Shown one piece after another: positions 30,048 through 37,194 of a stretch of DNA of 37,194 nucleotides. The stretch covers positions 1 through 37,194 of the forward strand of contig JAJDET010000024.1 of NCBI GenBank assembly GCA_029259655.1, read 5' to 3'. A model generated the notes under the pieces. That model was not told the DNA's origin. It worked only from the letters and a program-made list of their open reading frames with translations, and did not search any database. The translations under genes and the position numbers were made by a program. Source of the DNA: Planctomycetota bacterium (GTDB taxonomy: Bacteria > Planctomycetota > UBA1135 > GCA-002686595). The first letter of the stretch is position 1. Each line of letters opens with the position of its first letter.

Positions 30048-32596
30048 GCGCGGTCGCGGCGCTGCTCCTGGCAGCGGCTCTGGGCGCCACGAGCGCCCAG
30101 GAGAGCCCCGAGTCGATCGAGGTTCGAGCGGACCGCCTGTGGCAGCTCGCCTGGGAGGTCGAGCGGGCGGAGGCGGAGCGCTCGTCAGCCGTCGAGACCC
30201 TGATCGCGATGCACGCCGAGCTAGCGGGTCGGATGGCGTCGGGCGACGACGACGTGAGCCTGCTGCGCGGTGTCGTCGCGACCGCCTTCCACCTGAACGG
30301 CCTGCCGCCGGACCTCTCCCGTCCCGTGGAGGAGCGTCTCGAGCTCCTCGAGCGCGCGCGCAGCGCGGCTCTGAAGCTCGCGTTGATCGAGACCGAGCTC
30401 AACGCGCTCTGGCGACAGGCACGTCTGCATGTCTCCGGCGGCGACGTCGTGCGCGCGCGGGCCCTGCTCGAGGACGCGCAGCGGAGGAGCGAGGAGGCGC
30501 CGGCCATGCGCCCGTGGATCCTGCTCGACCTCGGGACGTGCGCGCGCCTCATGGGCGAGTGGGACGAGGCGCACTCCTGGCTCCAGGCAGCGCTGGCCGC
30601 GCTCCTCACCGAACGCTTCGACGCGCACAAGCTCACGCGCGCATCGATCTTCGGAGAGTTCTTCGAGATCTACCTGGCCTGGGGCACGCCGGACCAGGCG
30701 CTCGTCTGGCTCGAACGCGAGCGACAGGCGGCGGAGGAAGTCCCACGGCCGGAGACGCAGTACGTCTACGCGCTCAACTCGATCGACTACGCGCTCGCGT
30801 GCGAGGACTGGCAGGGCGCGATCGCGCAGACGGAGGACTGTCTCGACTCGCCCGAGCTCCTGCGCGTCTCACCCGACGCCAGGGCGAAGCTGCTCGTACG
30901 GCGCGCGCTGGCCTGGAACCAGGGCGGGCTGCTCGAGGTCAGCCGCTCGGAGAAGTACTTCCACGAAGCCCTCGCGGATCCCTCGCTGCGCGGAAAGGAG
31001 CGACTGGACTCGATCCTCTTCTACGCCTATCTCGAGGCGGGCCGCGGTCGCCTCGACGAGGCCGAGACGTGGCTCCAGCTCGCACGTGAGCCCCTCGCAG
31101 AGCTGACGGGCGACGAACGCCGCCTGTACGACGCGGCGTACCCGTCGGCCTTCTTCCACGCGATCGCGAGCCACGTCGCGATCCTTCGCGAAGAGCCGGT
31201 CGAGGTCCTCGCGAAGCACCTGGAGCGCATGCACGCGACGTTCGACGACCTGCTCGAGGAGTGGAGTCGCACGCCGCTCCTCCCGGGCGGCATCGGATTC
31301 CTGATCAAGGGTCGACGGCGAATCATCCTGAGCCAGCTCTTCCAGCTCCTGATCCTCGTGCACGGCGAGGAGGAGGGCGCCCGGCTCGCCTTCGAGAAGC
31401 TCCTTCGAACCCACGCGCTCGGATCGGACTCGCGCCGCCGGGGCATCGGGCACGTGGACGTCGCGGCGCTCCGCCGCGAGCTCTTGACCGAGGGCGAGGC
31501 GCTGTTCGCGTACTTCCCGGCTCCGGACCGGTCGCACCTGTTCGTGGTCGAGGAGACCAGGCTCTCCTACTTCCCGGTCGCGCGGTCGGTCGACATCCGC
31601 GACGCGCAGGCACGGCTGATCCGGACGCTGTCCTCGCGCCCTTCCCACGAGGACGACGGCACGGTGTCGCCCTCCGATCGAAAGCGCTGGCGCGCCGCCG
31701 CCCGCGAGTTCGCAGACCTGGTGTTACCGGACCCTGCGCTCGAGATCCTGCTCGGAAGCGAGGCCGTCACCGTCGTCGGAGTGGACCTGCGCGCCTGGCT
31801 CCCCTTCGAGTCCCTCCCCGTCTCCGACGCGCAGGACGCCCTGACCGTGGGTGAGGTCGTGGCCGTGAGCCACCTCCCCTCGATTCCCCTCGGGGTCGAC
31901 CTGGAGCGCCGACGTCTCGCCGATCCGCGCGCTGCGCAGGACCTCGCGCTACGGCTACTGGCGGCTCCGGAGCACTCGGAGCGCGTCGCGGACTCCTGGC
32001 CCGAGCTGTTACCGCTACCTCGCGACGGCGGAGACTTCGAGAACCTGTGGAAGCCCTATCCGGCCGCGGCGACCGACGTCCTGATCGGCGCCCCGGCGTC
32101 GCGCGAAGCCCTCTTCCGGGAGGAGACCGCGACGGTGTTGCAGTTCGTCTGTCACGGGGTCTACGACTCGGACCGCCTGCGACCCGCGGGGCTCGTGCTC
32201 TCTCCCGGCGAGGGCCGGCGCGGCGGCATGGCACCGAGCGGGCTCTTCTGGTGCGAGGACGCCGAACGCGTGCCGGCCTCTCCGCTCGTGGTGCTCGCGG
32301 CCTGCGGCACCGGCCGCGGCCCGCACCGGCGCGGGGACGAGAGCATCAACCACCTCGGCGGCGCGTTCCTGCACGCCGGGGCGCGCTGCGTGGTGATGGC
32401 GCACGCCGACCTGGACTACGGGGCGACCCTGGCGCTGCTCGGCCACTTCCACGAGGGTCTGGTCGCGGGGGCGGCGCCTTCGCGGGCGCTGCGGGATGCG
32501 CGCGCCGCGCTGGGGAGGGATGCGCGTTTCGACCATCCCTACTACCACTCGCTCCTGCAGGTGGTGGGGTTGGGACACCGCCCGGTGTTTCGGTAG
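30044..32596 (+). CDS. Exported TPR-CHAT protein (caspase-like protease), start uncertain
   Basis: About 850 aa. After a signal-like segment (SAVAALLLAAALGATSAQES), residues about 20-480 are helical TPR-like repeats. The C-terminal 350 residues are a CHAT domain of the caspase/separase fold. The catalytic dyad is visible as His704 in QFVCHGVYDSD and Cys754 in LAACGTGRGPH, with the usual G-G-A-F-L-H-A-G-A segment after it. CHAT proteases cleave partner proteins; TPR-CHAT (Csx29) is the protease of Craspase. The start is unclear: the only standard upstream codon is TTG 29873, deep inside the anti-sigma gene, and the next is ATG 30209, which would lose the signal segment. CTG 30044, overlapping the upstream stop (CTGA), is taken here. 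The gene is convergent with the FG-GAP gene, 16 bases apart. Confidence 0.85.
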   Translation: MSAVAALLLAAALGATSAQESPESIEVRADRLWQLAWEVERAEAERSSAVETLIAMHAELAGRMASGDDDVSLLRGVVATAFHLNGLPPDLSRPVEERLELLERARSAALKLALIETELNALWRQARLHVSGGDVVRARALLEDAQRRSEEAPAMRPWILLDLGTCARLMGEWDEAHSWLQAALAALLTERFDAHKLTRASIFGEFFEIYLAWGTPDQALVWLERERQAAEEVPRPETQYVYALNSIDYALACEDWQGAIAQTEDCLDSPELLRVSPDARAKLLVRRALAWNQGGLLEVSRSEKYFHEALADPSLRGKERLDSILFYAYLEAGRGRLDEAETWLQLAREPLAELTGDERRLYDAAYPSAFFHAIASHVAILREEPVEVLAKHLERMHATFDDLLEEWSRTPLLPGGIGFLIKGRRRIILSQLFQLLILVHGEEEGARLAFEKLLRTHALGSDSRRRGIGHVDVAALRRELLTEGEALFAYFPAPDRSHLFVVEETRLSYFPVARSVDIRDAQARLIRTLSSRPSHEDDGTVSPSDRKRWRAAAREFADLVLPDPALEILLGSEAVTVVGVDLRAWLPFESLPVSDAQDALTVGEVVAVSHLPSIPLGVDLERRRLADPRAAQDLALRLLAAPEHSERVADSWPELLPLPRDGGDFENLWKPYPAAATDVLIGAPASREALFREETATVLQFVCHGVYDSDRLRPAGLVLSPGEGRRGGMAPSGLFWCEDAERVPASPLVVLAACGTGRGPHRRGDESINHLGGAFLHAGARCVVMAHADLDYGATLALLGHFHEGLVAGAAPSRALRDARAALGRDARFDHPYYHSLLQVVGLGHRPVFR

Positions 32597-32612
32597 TCGG
32601 GACGGAACGGGC

Positions 32613-34625
32613 CTACAGGACCTGACCGCCTCCGGGGGCACGCGGCATGATTCCCGGCATGAACGCGTCGAGGTGAGGTCGCGGTGCGATCCCACCGACG
32701 AACACGGGTCCGGTCTTGGGCGTCGTCACACCCCCGCCACGGATCGTCGTCGCCGCGAACATGAACTCGAAGAGCGCCTGATACGACGTGTAGGTCGAGA
32801 CGGAAGCCGGCCACGCGCGCAGGATCTCGTCCTCGGAATCGAGCAGCTCCTGGAGCTGAACGAACCGGATCATCAGACGGTACAGCGTCGGGAACGGGAT
32901 CTGCGACTCGGGCAAGACGATGCTCAGATCCGACGGCATGCCGAGTGACAGGTCGACTCTCTCCCAGTGGAACGGAATCGAGCCCAGGTGCTCGTGCAAC
33001 TCGCCGGTCCAGACCACCAGCTCGAGGTGCGTCGCCTCGGGCGGGATCGCCGGAGGTTGTTCGAGCTGGAACACGAGCCGGAGCTCCGACCCGAAGCTCT
33101 GAAGATCGGAGTCGGTCGGGTAGACACGCAGGGGGTCCTCCGCCTCCACGACTCCGCGATGCAGGGCGTAGACGCCCTTCCCAGAGACGGCGAACAGGAG
33201 GTCGTTGTCCCCGTCACCGTCGAAGTCGGCGAGAGCGGGCTGCGTCCGGTTTCTCGCGAAGGGGTTCCAGCTCTTCGTCTCGGGCAGGACCTTCTCCGCG
33301 GTCGTCAGGCTCAGGACGTTCGACAGGTCCCATCCCTGCCCCACGCCGCCGCCACCGCCGCCACCGGATCCGCCCGACCCTCCGGATCCACCGGAAGAGC
33401 TCCCGGAGCCACCGGGAAGCGTCTGCTGGGGCGGAGTGGCCGGAGGTACCGCCGTCTGGTTCTGGCCCCCTCCCACACTGCCGCCGCCGCCGAGCTGTCC
33501 GGGCACGGCCACCCAGCTCGGAAGCGGACGGAGCAGGCTGACGATCGCGAACCGCGAGGGATCGAACGTGCTCGACTGGGGCTGGCCGGCGACACCCGTG
33601 TTCATGAGCAGGACCTGCTCGTGGGACGTACGGTGACTCAGGAACAACTCGTCGCCGCCGTCGCCCGTCATGTCACCCACGGCGAGCGCCGCGACGTCCA
33701 GGGACGGGAGGAGGATCGGCGCCTCGGCGCGACCGTCTCCGGACACGTACAGGAACTCGCCGATGCGATCGTCCACCTCGATCCAGGCCATGCGCTCCGC
33801 CGTATCTCCGTCGCGTCTCACGGCGGCGAACACGGTCGGGGGCGCGCCGGAGCCGAGCGTGTCGAGCACGGTCCCGGTCTCCTCGACGATGCTCACGCCC
33901 ACGTTCGTCCGCACGGCGATCTCCTCGGTCCCGTCGCCCGTCCAGTCCACGGGCTCGACCTCTCTCACATCGGCCGCGAAAGTGGTGAGCACGCTGCTCG
34001 ACGCCAGCTCCGCCCAGTACACGAGGACGTCCTTGCCGCCGGCGGAGGTCCCCGCGAGCTCGGTGGGCTGACCCGCATCGAGGTCGACGGCGCGGACCGA
34101 CGTCGCACCGAGCCAGAGCCCGGAGTCGAGGGCGTTCGTCGAGAACGAAACGATGGCGTTGTCGAACGACGTGAGCAAGAGGCCCGACGAGCCGACCGTC
34201 ACGATCGCGTCCTGTCCGTCGGGTCCTCCTCCGGGCAGGACGTCCACGTCGAAGACGCTTCCGAGGTCGGGCAGCTCGAGCGCACCGCGCATCGTGTCCG
34301 GACCGACCACGACGATGACGCGGTCGTCGACGAGCACTGCAGCGTCGGTGATCCCGTCGGAGTTCCAGTCGCCCGCCACGGTCCTGCCCGGGCGCCCATC
34401 GGGATCGATGGCTCTCGGGAGCTCGAACCAGACCCGGTCCCCGGGTTGCTCGCCTCCGGGCTGCGAGATGCGCGGGTGTCGTCCGTCGTCTCCGCCGGGC
34501 CCGGGGCCCCCGGGGATGTCCGGAGGCGTGCCCATCACCGCGCGGTTCTGGACGACGACCCCCTGCTGCAAGGCAGCAGGGAGGGCGGGGGGAGCGAGAG
34601 CCGCGACGACGACCAACGAGAGCAT
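32613..34625 (-). CDS. Secreted FG-GAP/VCBS repeat protein
   Basis: A 670-aa protein with a signal peptide (MLSLVVVAALAPPALPA). At least four calcium-binding FG-GAP/VCBS-type repeats follow: DWNSDGITDAAV, DWTGDGTEEIAV, DMTGDGGDELFL and DFDGDGDNDLLF, the D-x-D/N-x-D-G-x-x-D pattern of beta-propeller blades. A Pro-, Ser- and Gly-rich low-complexity linker (about bases 33340-33500) separates the third and fourth. The C-terminus is strand-rich and ends in a Gly/Pro-rich tail. It is likely an extracellular or surface propeller of unknown ligand. The ATG at 34625 has GGAAGGGGA in good position. The GC-repetitive linker is a coding feature, not a separate repeat element. Confidence 0.88.
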   Translation of the reverse strand: MLSLVVVAALAPPALPAALQQGVVVQNRAVMGTPPDIPGGPGPGGDDGRHPRISQPGGEQPGDRVWFELPRAIDPDGRPGRTVAGDWNSDGITDAAVLVDDRVIVVVGPDTMRGALELPDLGSVFDVDVLPGGGPDGQDAIVTVGSSGLLLTSFDNAIVSFSTNALDSGLWLGATSVRAVDLDAGQPTELAGTSAGGKDVLVYWAELASSSVLTTFAADVREVEPVDWTGDGTEEIAVRTNVGVSIVEETGTVLDTLGSGAPPTVFAAVRRDGDTAERMAWIEVDDRIGEFLYVSGDGRAEAPILLPSLDVAALAVGDMTGDGGDELFLSHRTSHEQVLLMNTGVAGQPQSSTFDPSRFAIVSLLRPLPSWVAVPGQLGGGGSVGGGQNQTAVPPATPPQQTLPGGSGSSSGGSGGSGGSGGGGGGGVGQGWDLSNVLSLTTAEKVLPETKSWNPFARNRTQPALADFDGDGDNDLLFAVSGKGVYALHRGVVEAEDPLRVYPTDSDLQSFGSELRLVFQLEQPPAIPPEATHLELVVWTGELHEHLGSIPFHWERVDLSLGMPSDLSIVLPESQIPFPTLYRLMIRFVQLQELLDSEDEILRAWPASVSTYTSYQALFEFMFAATTIRGGGVTTPKTGPVFVGGIAPRPHLDAFMPGIMPRAPGGGQVL

Positions 34626-34784
34626 GCCGTGTCCCCTTCCTGAACTAGGACGGTCGCCCTTCCCGGCCCGGCGAGGCCCGGAGGGGCTGTCAAGGCCTCA
34701 GCGTAGCACCCCGGAGACATCCGGGCGGGGACCATTCGGGAAGACGCCGGGGGCGCACACCATCCCGCAGCCGCGAATCCGCCC

Positions 34785-34790
34785 TATACT
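34785..34790 (+). promoter_or_regulatory. Candidate -10 element upstream of the exported thioredoxin
   Basis: TATACT stands alone in GC-rich DNA, 45 bases before the ATG at 34836. No -35 match is evident. It lies in the 210-base divergent region shared with the FG-GAP gene. Confidence 0.35.
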
Positions 34791-34835
34791 CCGTTGTCTC
34801 GGCGTCATCACCCGACGCCTCCGATCACCTCCCCG

Positions 34836-35798
34836 ATGAGAGACGCAGCCCGCGCCCTGGCAATCGGGATCTTGCTCGCCGCCCCCACGGCGAGCCAGGT
34901 CGGACGTGCACTCCCGGAGAGCGCCCAGCTCGCCGACTTCGAGCAGACGGGCGCGGAGTCCGTCGACGACCTCGTCGGCCGAGCCGTCTTGATCGAGTTC
35001 TTCGCGCACTGGTGCCAGCCCTGCAAGATCTCCACCGAGCGGCTGAACCAGCTCCACGAACGCTTCGAGGGTGTCGGCCTGACGGTGCTCGGCGTCACTC
35101 CCGAACCGCGGAGCTCGACCGATCGGTTCATGCGCGAGTCCGGCGCGCGCTACGCCTACGCCTTCGACCAGTCCGGCGCCCTTCAGCGCGACCTCGGTAT
35201 CGAGAGCTACCCGACCGCGGTGCTCATCGATCCCACCGGCACGGTGGTCTGGAAGGGACACACGCAGAAGCTCTCCGACGGCGTCGTCCTGGAACACATC
35301 GAGGGCGCGTTCAAGACGCCGGTCTGGGAGTGGCCGAAGTCGACCCGCGGAGCGGTGAAGGCGCTGAAGAAGCGCCGCTACGGGCGGGCGCTCGCCGCGC
35401 TGGAGAAGCTCGACGACCCCGGAGTGGAAGAGACGCGTGCGGCGATCCTCTCGATCGTCGAGAAACGCGTGAAGATGTTCGATCACGCGCGGAAGGCGGG
35501 CGACTACCTCACTGCGCGTCGCATCGCGCACGACCTGCAGGATGAGCTCGAGGGTCTCTCGGACGAGCAGTCCCACGCCCGGCGCTTCCTGGACGAGGCG
35601 CGCGCGGACGACGAGATCCGGCGCGTCCTGCGCATGCAGGAGAAGCTCGAGAAGCTCCGCACCACCCGTCTCGGCGGCACCCGGGACGTCGAGCGCTTGA
35701 TCGACAAGGTCGAGGCTCTTCGCCGCCAGGCCGCCGGCACGTACCCGGCCAGGGAGGCGCAGGAGTTCCTGCGCGAGCTCCGGGCCGAGCTGCGCTAG
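34836..35798 (+). CDS. Exported thioredoxin-fold protein with helical C-terminal extension
   Basis: A 320-aa protein. A signal peptide (about residues 1-20, ALAIGILLAAPTAS) precedes a TlpA-like domain with the active site FFAHWCQPCK (C-x-x-C), the segment LTVLGVTPEPRSS and the cis-Pro loop GIESYPTAVLIDPTG. The last 140 residues are charged and helical (RRYGRALAALEKLDDPGVEE, later RRVLRMQEKLEKLRTTRL), a TPR- or coiled-coil-like extension that suggests docking to a partner. It is expected to act as a periplasmic thiol reductase. ATG 34836 is chosen because it gives a proper signal peptide; ATG 34794 would add 14 residues. Confidence 0.88.
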   Translation: MRDAARALAIGILLAAPTASQVGRALPESAQLADFEQTGAESVDDLVGRAVLIEFFAHWCQPCKISTERLNQLHERFEGVGLTVLGVTPEPRSSTDRFMRESGARYAYAFDQSGALQRDLGIESYPTAVLIDPTGTVVWKGHTQKLSDGVVLEHIEGAFKTPVWEWPKSTRGAVKALKKRRYGRALAALEKLDDPGVEETRAAILSIVEKRVKMFDHARKAGDYLTARRIAHDLQDELEGLSDEQSHARRFLDEARADDEIRRVLRMQEKLEKLRTTRLGGTRDVERLIDKVEALRRQAAGTYPAREAQEFLRELRAELR

Positions 35799-35810
35799 TC
35801 ACCCCACTAG

Positions 35811-37028
35811 CTACTCGTCCTCGAGCGCCTTCTTGAAGAGGTTGCCGAGGTTCGTGCCCAGGTTCTGGTCCTCGCTCGCACGCAGGACCTGATCGATCTC
35901 CGCCGCGCCGGCAGCCTCCTCCGACCCGATCAGGGCGCCGCGCGAATCGAGGCGCGAGAGCGCGATGCGCCGCGCGGCGCGATCGATGCTCACGACGCGT
36001 ACGGTGAGCTCGGTGCCCTCGGCGGGGCCGCCCTTCGAGCGCGTGTTGCGCCGGTTGTCCCCGTCGCCCATCTGCGACACGTGCAAGAGTCCCTCGAGGC
36101 CCGGTTCGAGCTCGAGGAAGAGGCCGAAGTCCATCACCTTGGCGACCTTCGCCTGGACGACCTGTTCGGGGCGCATGCGCTCCTCCACGTCGTCCCAGGG
36201 ATCGGGAAGGAGCTGCTTCATCCCCAGCCCGATGCGCTTGCCGCCCTCCTTGATCTCGAGCACCTGTGCGTCGACCTGCTGGCCGGCCTTCAGGACGTCT
36301 GACGCGTTCTCGACGCGCTCGCGCGAGATGTTCGAGACGTGCACCAGTCCCTCGATCCCGCCGCCGATGTCGACGAACGCGCCGTAGCTCTCCACGCGCG
36401 TCACCTTCCCGTGCACGACGCTGCCGGGTGCGAGGGCACGGACGGTCTCGCGACGCGTCTCGTCGAGCTCACGGCGCAGGACGTTCCTCCGCGACAGCAA
36501 GACGCGCTTCCTTCCCCGGTCGACCTCGAGCACCTCGGCCACGACGTGCTGGCCGATGAAGGTCGACAGATCCTCCACGCGCGCGACGTCGACGTGCGAG
36601 GCCGGCATGAACCCGGAGAGCTTCCCGAGCTTGAGCTCGAGCCCGCCGGTGTTCTGTCCCGTGACCTTGGCCTTGATGTGCTTGCCGGGCTCGAGGTCCT
36701 CCAGCGCCGCGAGGGCGACGGCTTCACGGATCGAGAGCAGCCACAGATCGCCCTCCCGACCGATCAGCGTGAACTCGTGCGCATCCCCCACGCTCGGGGG
36801 TTCCTCGAACTCCCCGAGCGCGATCACGCCCTGCATCCGCGGACCGAGCTCGACGATCACGTCGTCGCCGTCGATTCCGACGACCTTCCCGCGGGTGAGC
36901 CCGCGGGCGTCTTGTTCCGAGGGCGGGGCTCCGCCGGACGTGGGAACGGGCGGGAGGTCGAGCTCCTGGAGGTTCATTCCCTCAAGGGCATCCTCGAACT
37001 CATCGGAAAGGGGGCGCTCTTCACTCAT
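35811..37028 (-). CDS. S1 RNA-binding domain protein with four S1-like repeats (paralogue B)
   Basis: A 405-aa protein with an acidic N-terminal leader of about 45 residues and then four S1-like repeats: GKVVGIDGDDVIVELGPRMQ; a degenerate second with KLSGFMPASHVDV; the canonical VHGKVTRVESYGAFVDIGGG with EGLVHVSNISRERV; and AKVAKVMDFGLFLELEPGLE with LHVSQMG. A charged tail follows. It is the paralogue of the protein at 25056-26198 and closer to ribosomal protein S1-like proteins in its third and fourth repeats. It probably binds mRNA or ribosomes. The ATG at 37028 is preceded by AGGAG about 14 bases upstream and by TATCAT at 37060-37065, a plausible -10. Confidence 0.9.
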   Translation of the reverse strand: MSEERPLSDEFEDALEGMNLQELDLPPVPTSGGAPPSEQDARGLTRGKVVGIDGDDVIVELGPRMQGVIALGEFEEPPSVGDAHEFTLIGREGDLWLLSIREAVALAALEDLEPGKHIKAKVTGQNTGGLELKLGKLSGFMPASHVDVARVEDLSTFIGQHVVAEVLEVDRGRKRVLLSRRNVLRRELDETRRETVRALAPGSVVHGKVTRVESYGAFVDIGGGIEGLVHVSNISRERVENASDVLKAGQQVDAQVLEIKEGGKRIGLGMKQLLPDPWDDVEERMRPEQVVQAKVAKVMDFGLFLELEPGLEGLLHVSQMGDGDNRRNTRSKGGPAEGTELTVRVVSIDRAARRIALSRLDSRGALIGSEEAAGAAEIDQVLRASEDQNLGTNLGNLFKKALEDE

Positions 37029-37059
37029 TGCTGTCGTCGGTCACTCCTGAGGGAGCGAG

Positions 37060-37065
37060 ATGATA
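37060..37065 (-). promoter_or_regulatory. Candidate -10 element for S1 paralogue B
   Basis: On the minus strand TATCAT lies 31 bases upstream of the ATG. It would give a leader of about 25 bases carrying the AGGAG. Confidence 0.35.
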
Positions 37066-37071
37066 GCTCCT

Positions 37072-37188
37072 GCGCCTAGAGGCGCGGCCGACAAGGCCGT
37101 GCCTCGCGAGGCCGAAGGCCGAGCCCGGCGCGGAGTCGCGCCGTAGCCGCCCGCAGGGCATCCTTGGCGCGCGCTGATGCGCGCCAAG
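37072..37188. repeat. Palindrome-rich intergenic cluster
   Basis: Three inverted structures lie close together. GCGCC/GGCGC with loop TAGA is at 37072-37085. A GGCC/CCTCGCGAGG palindromic stretch covers about 37087-37125. A perfect ten-base stem CTTGGCGCGC/GCGCGCCAAG with a six-base loop is at 37163-37188. No gene is visible here. It may be a REP-like unit or a terminator for a gene beyond the window edge. Confidence 0.45.
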
Positions 37189-37194
37189 TCACGC

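Noticed and set aside
33330-33500. GC-rich repetitive tract as a DNA repeat element
   Set aside because: It encodes the Gly/Ser/Pro linker of the FG-GAP protein in frame and needs no other explanation.
1-37194. tRNA, rRNA or riboswitch genes
   Set aside because: Gaps between genes are mostly under 200 bases. I saw no cloverleaf, rRNA-like segment or recognisable riboswitch core by eye, including in the glnA leader.

Overview
The window is a GC-rich (visibly well above 60%), densely packed bacterial chromosome segment with about 30 protein genes on both strands, no RNA genes and no CRISPR array. The gene content points to a Gram-negative bacterium with a large regulatory and secreted repertoire. 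It includes many signal peptides and lipoproteins, two ECF sigma/anti-sigma pairs, a kinase-like protein fused to a formylglycine-generating-enzyme (FGE)-like domain, a TPR-CHAT protease, FG-GAP repeats and an exported sulfatase-fold lipoprotein. This mix is most like Planctomycetota, with Myxococcota as the main alternative. There is no 16S or other marker here, so the assignment is an inference.

Layout. 1-5 kb: the end of an unrecognised gene, a bolA-grxD pair (iron-sulfur/iron handling), convergent hspQ, an HDOD regulator with a degenerate GGDEF domain, and an M16 zinc protease. 5-12.3 kb: cell-surface and glycan genes, namely a GT-C-like membrane glycosyltransferase, divergent from a sulfatase-superfamily lipoprotein, then a GT2-TPR glycosyltransferase, a TlpA-like exported thioredoxin and a DPM1-like GT2. 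12.2-12.7 kb: a four-helix-bundle (23S rRNA IVP/S23 family) gene sitting between perfect inverted repeats made of hexamers. 12.7-21 kb: a leftward block with a methyltransferase-like gene and then an apparent operon (pseudokinase/FGE-like membrane protein, lipoprotein, ECF sigma, zinc-finger anti-sigma, double-PDZ lipoprotein). 21-25 kb: an SGNH hydrolase with a 50-aa DUF5989 gene, divergent from an OPT transporter and its small membrane partner. 25-28.4 kb: a four-S1-domain protein, a DUF502 membrane protein, a second hexamer inverted-repeat unit with no gene, and glnA. 28.7-32.6 kb: ECF sigma, membrane anti-sigma and TPR-CHAT protease, tightly coupled. 32.6-37.2 kb: an FG-GAP secreted protein, an exported thioredoxin, a second four-S1 protein, and a palindrome-rich tail.

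How the genes work together. The two sigma/anti-sigma operons look like separate envelope-signalling modules. One carries a pseudokinase plus PDZ lipoproteins. The other carries a predicted exported caspase-like (CHAT) protease that could cleave the anti-sigma or another partner. The second has a sigma/inhibitor/TPR-CHAT composition reminiscent of the type III-E CRISPR Craspase locus, but no CRISPR component is present. With the hexamer-flanked S23 cassette and its gene-less relative, it is the best candidate for an undescribed system in this window.

Starts and coordinates were set by hand from Shine-Dalgarno matches, overlaps and signal peptides. No database search was possible, so family names rest on motif recognition.
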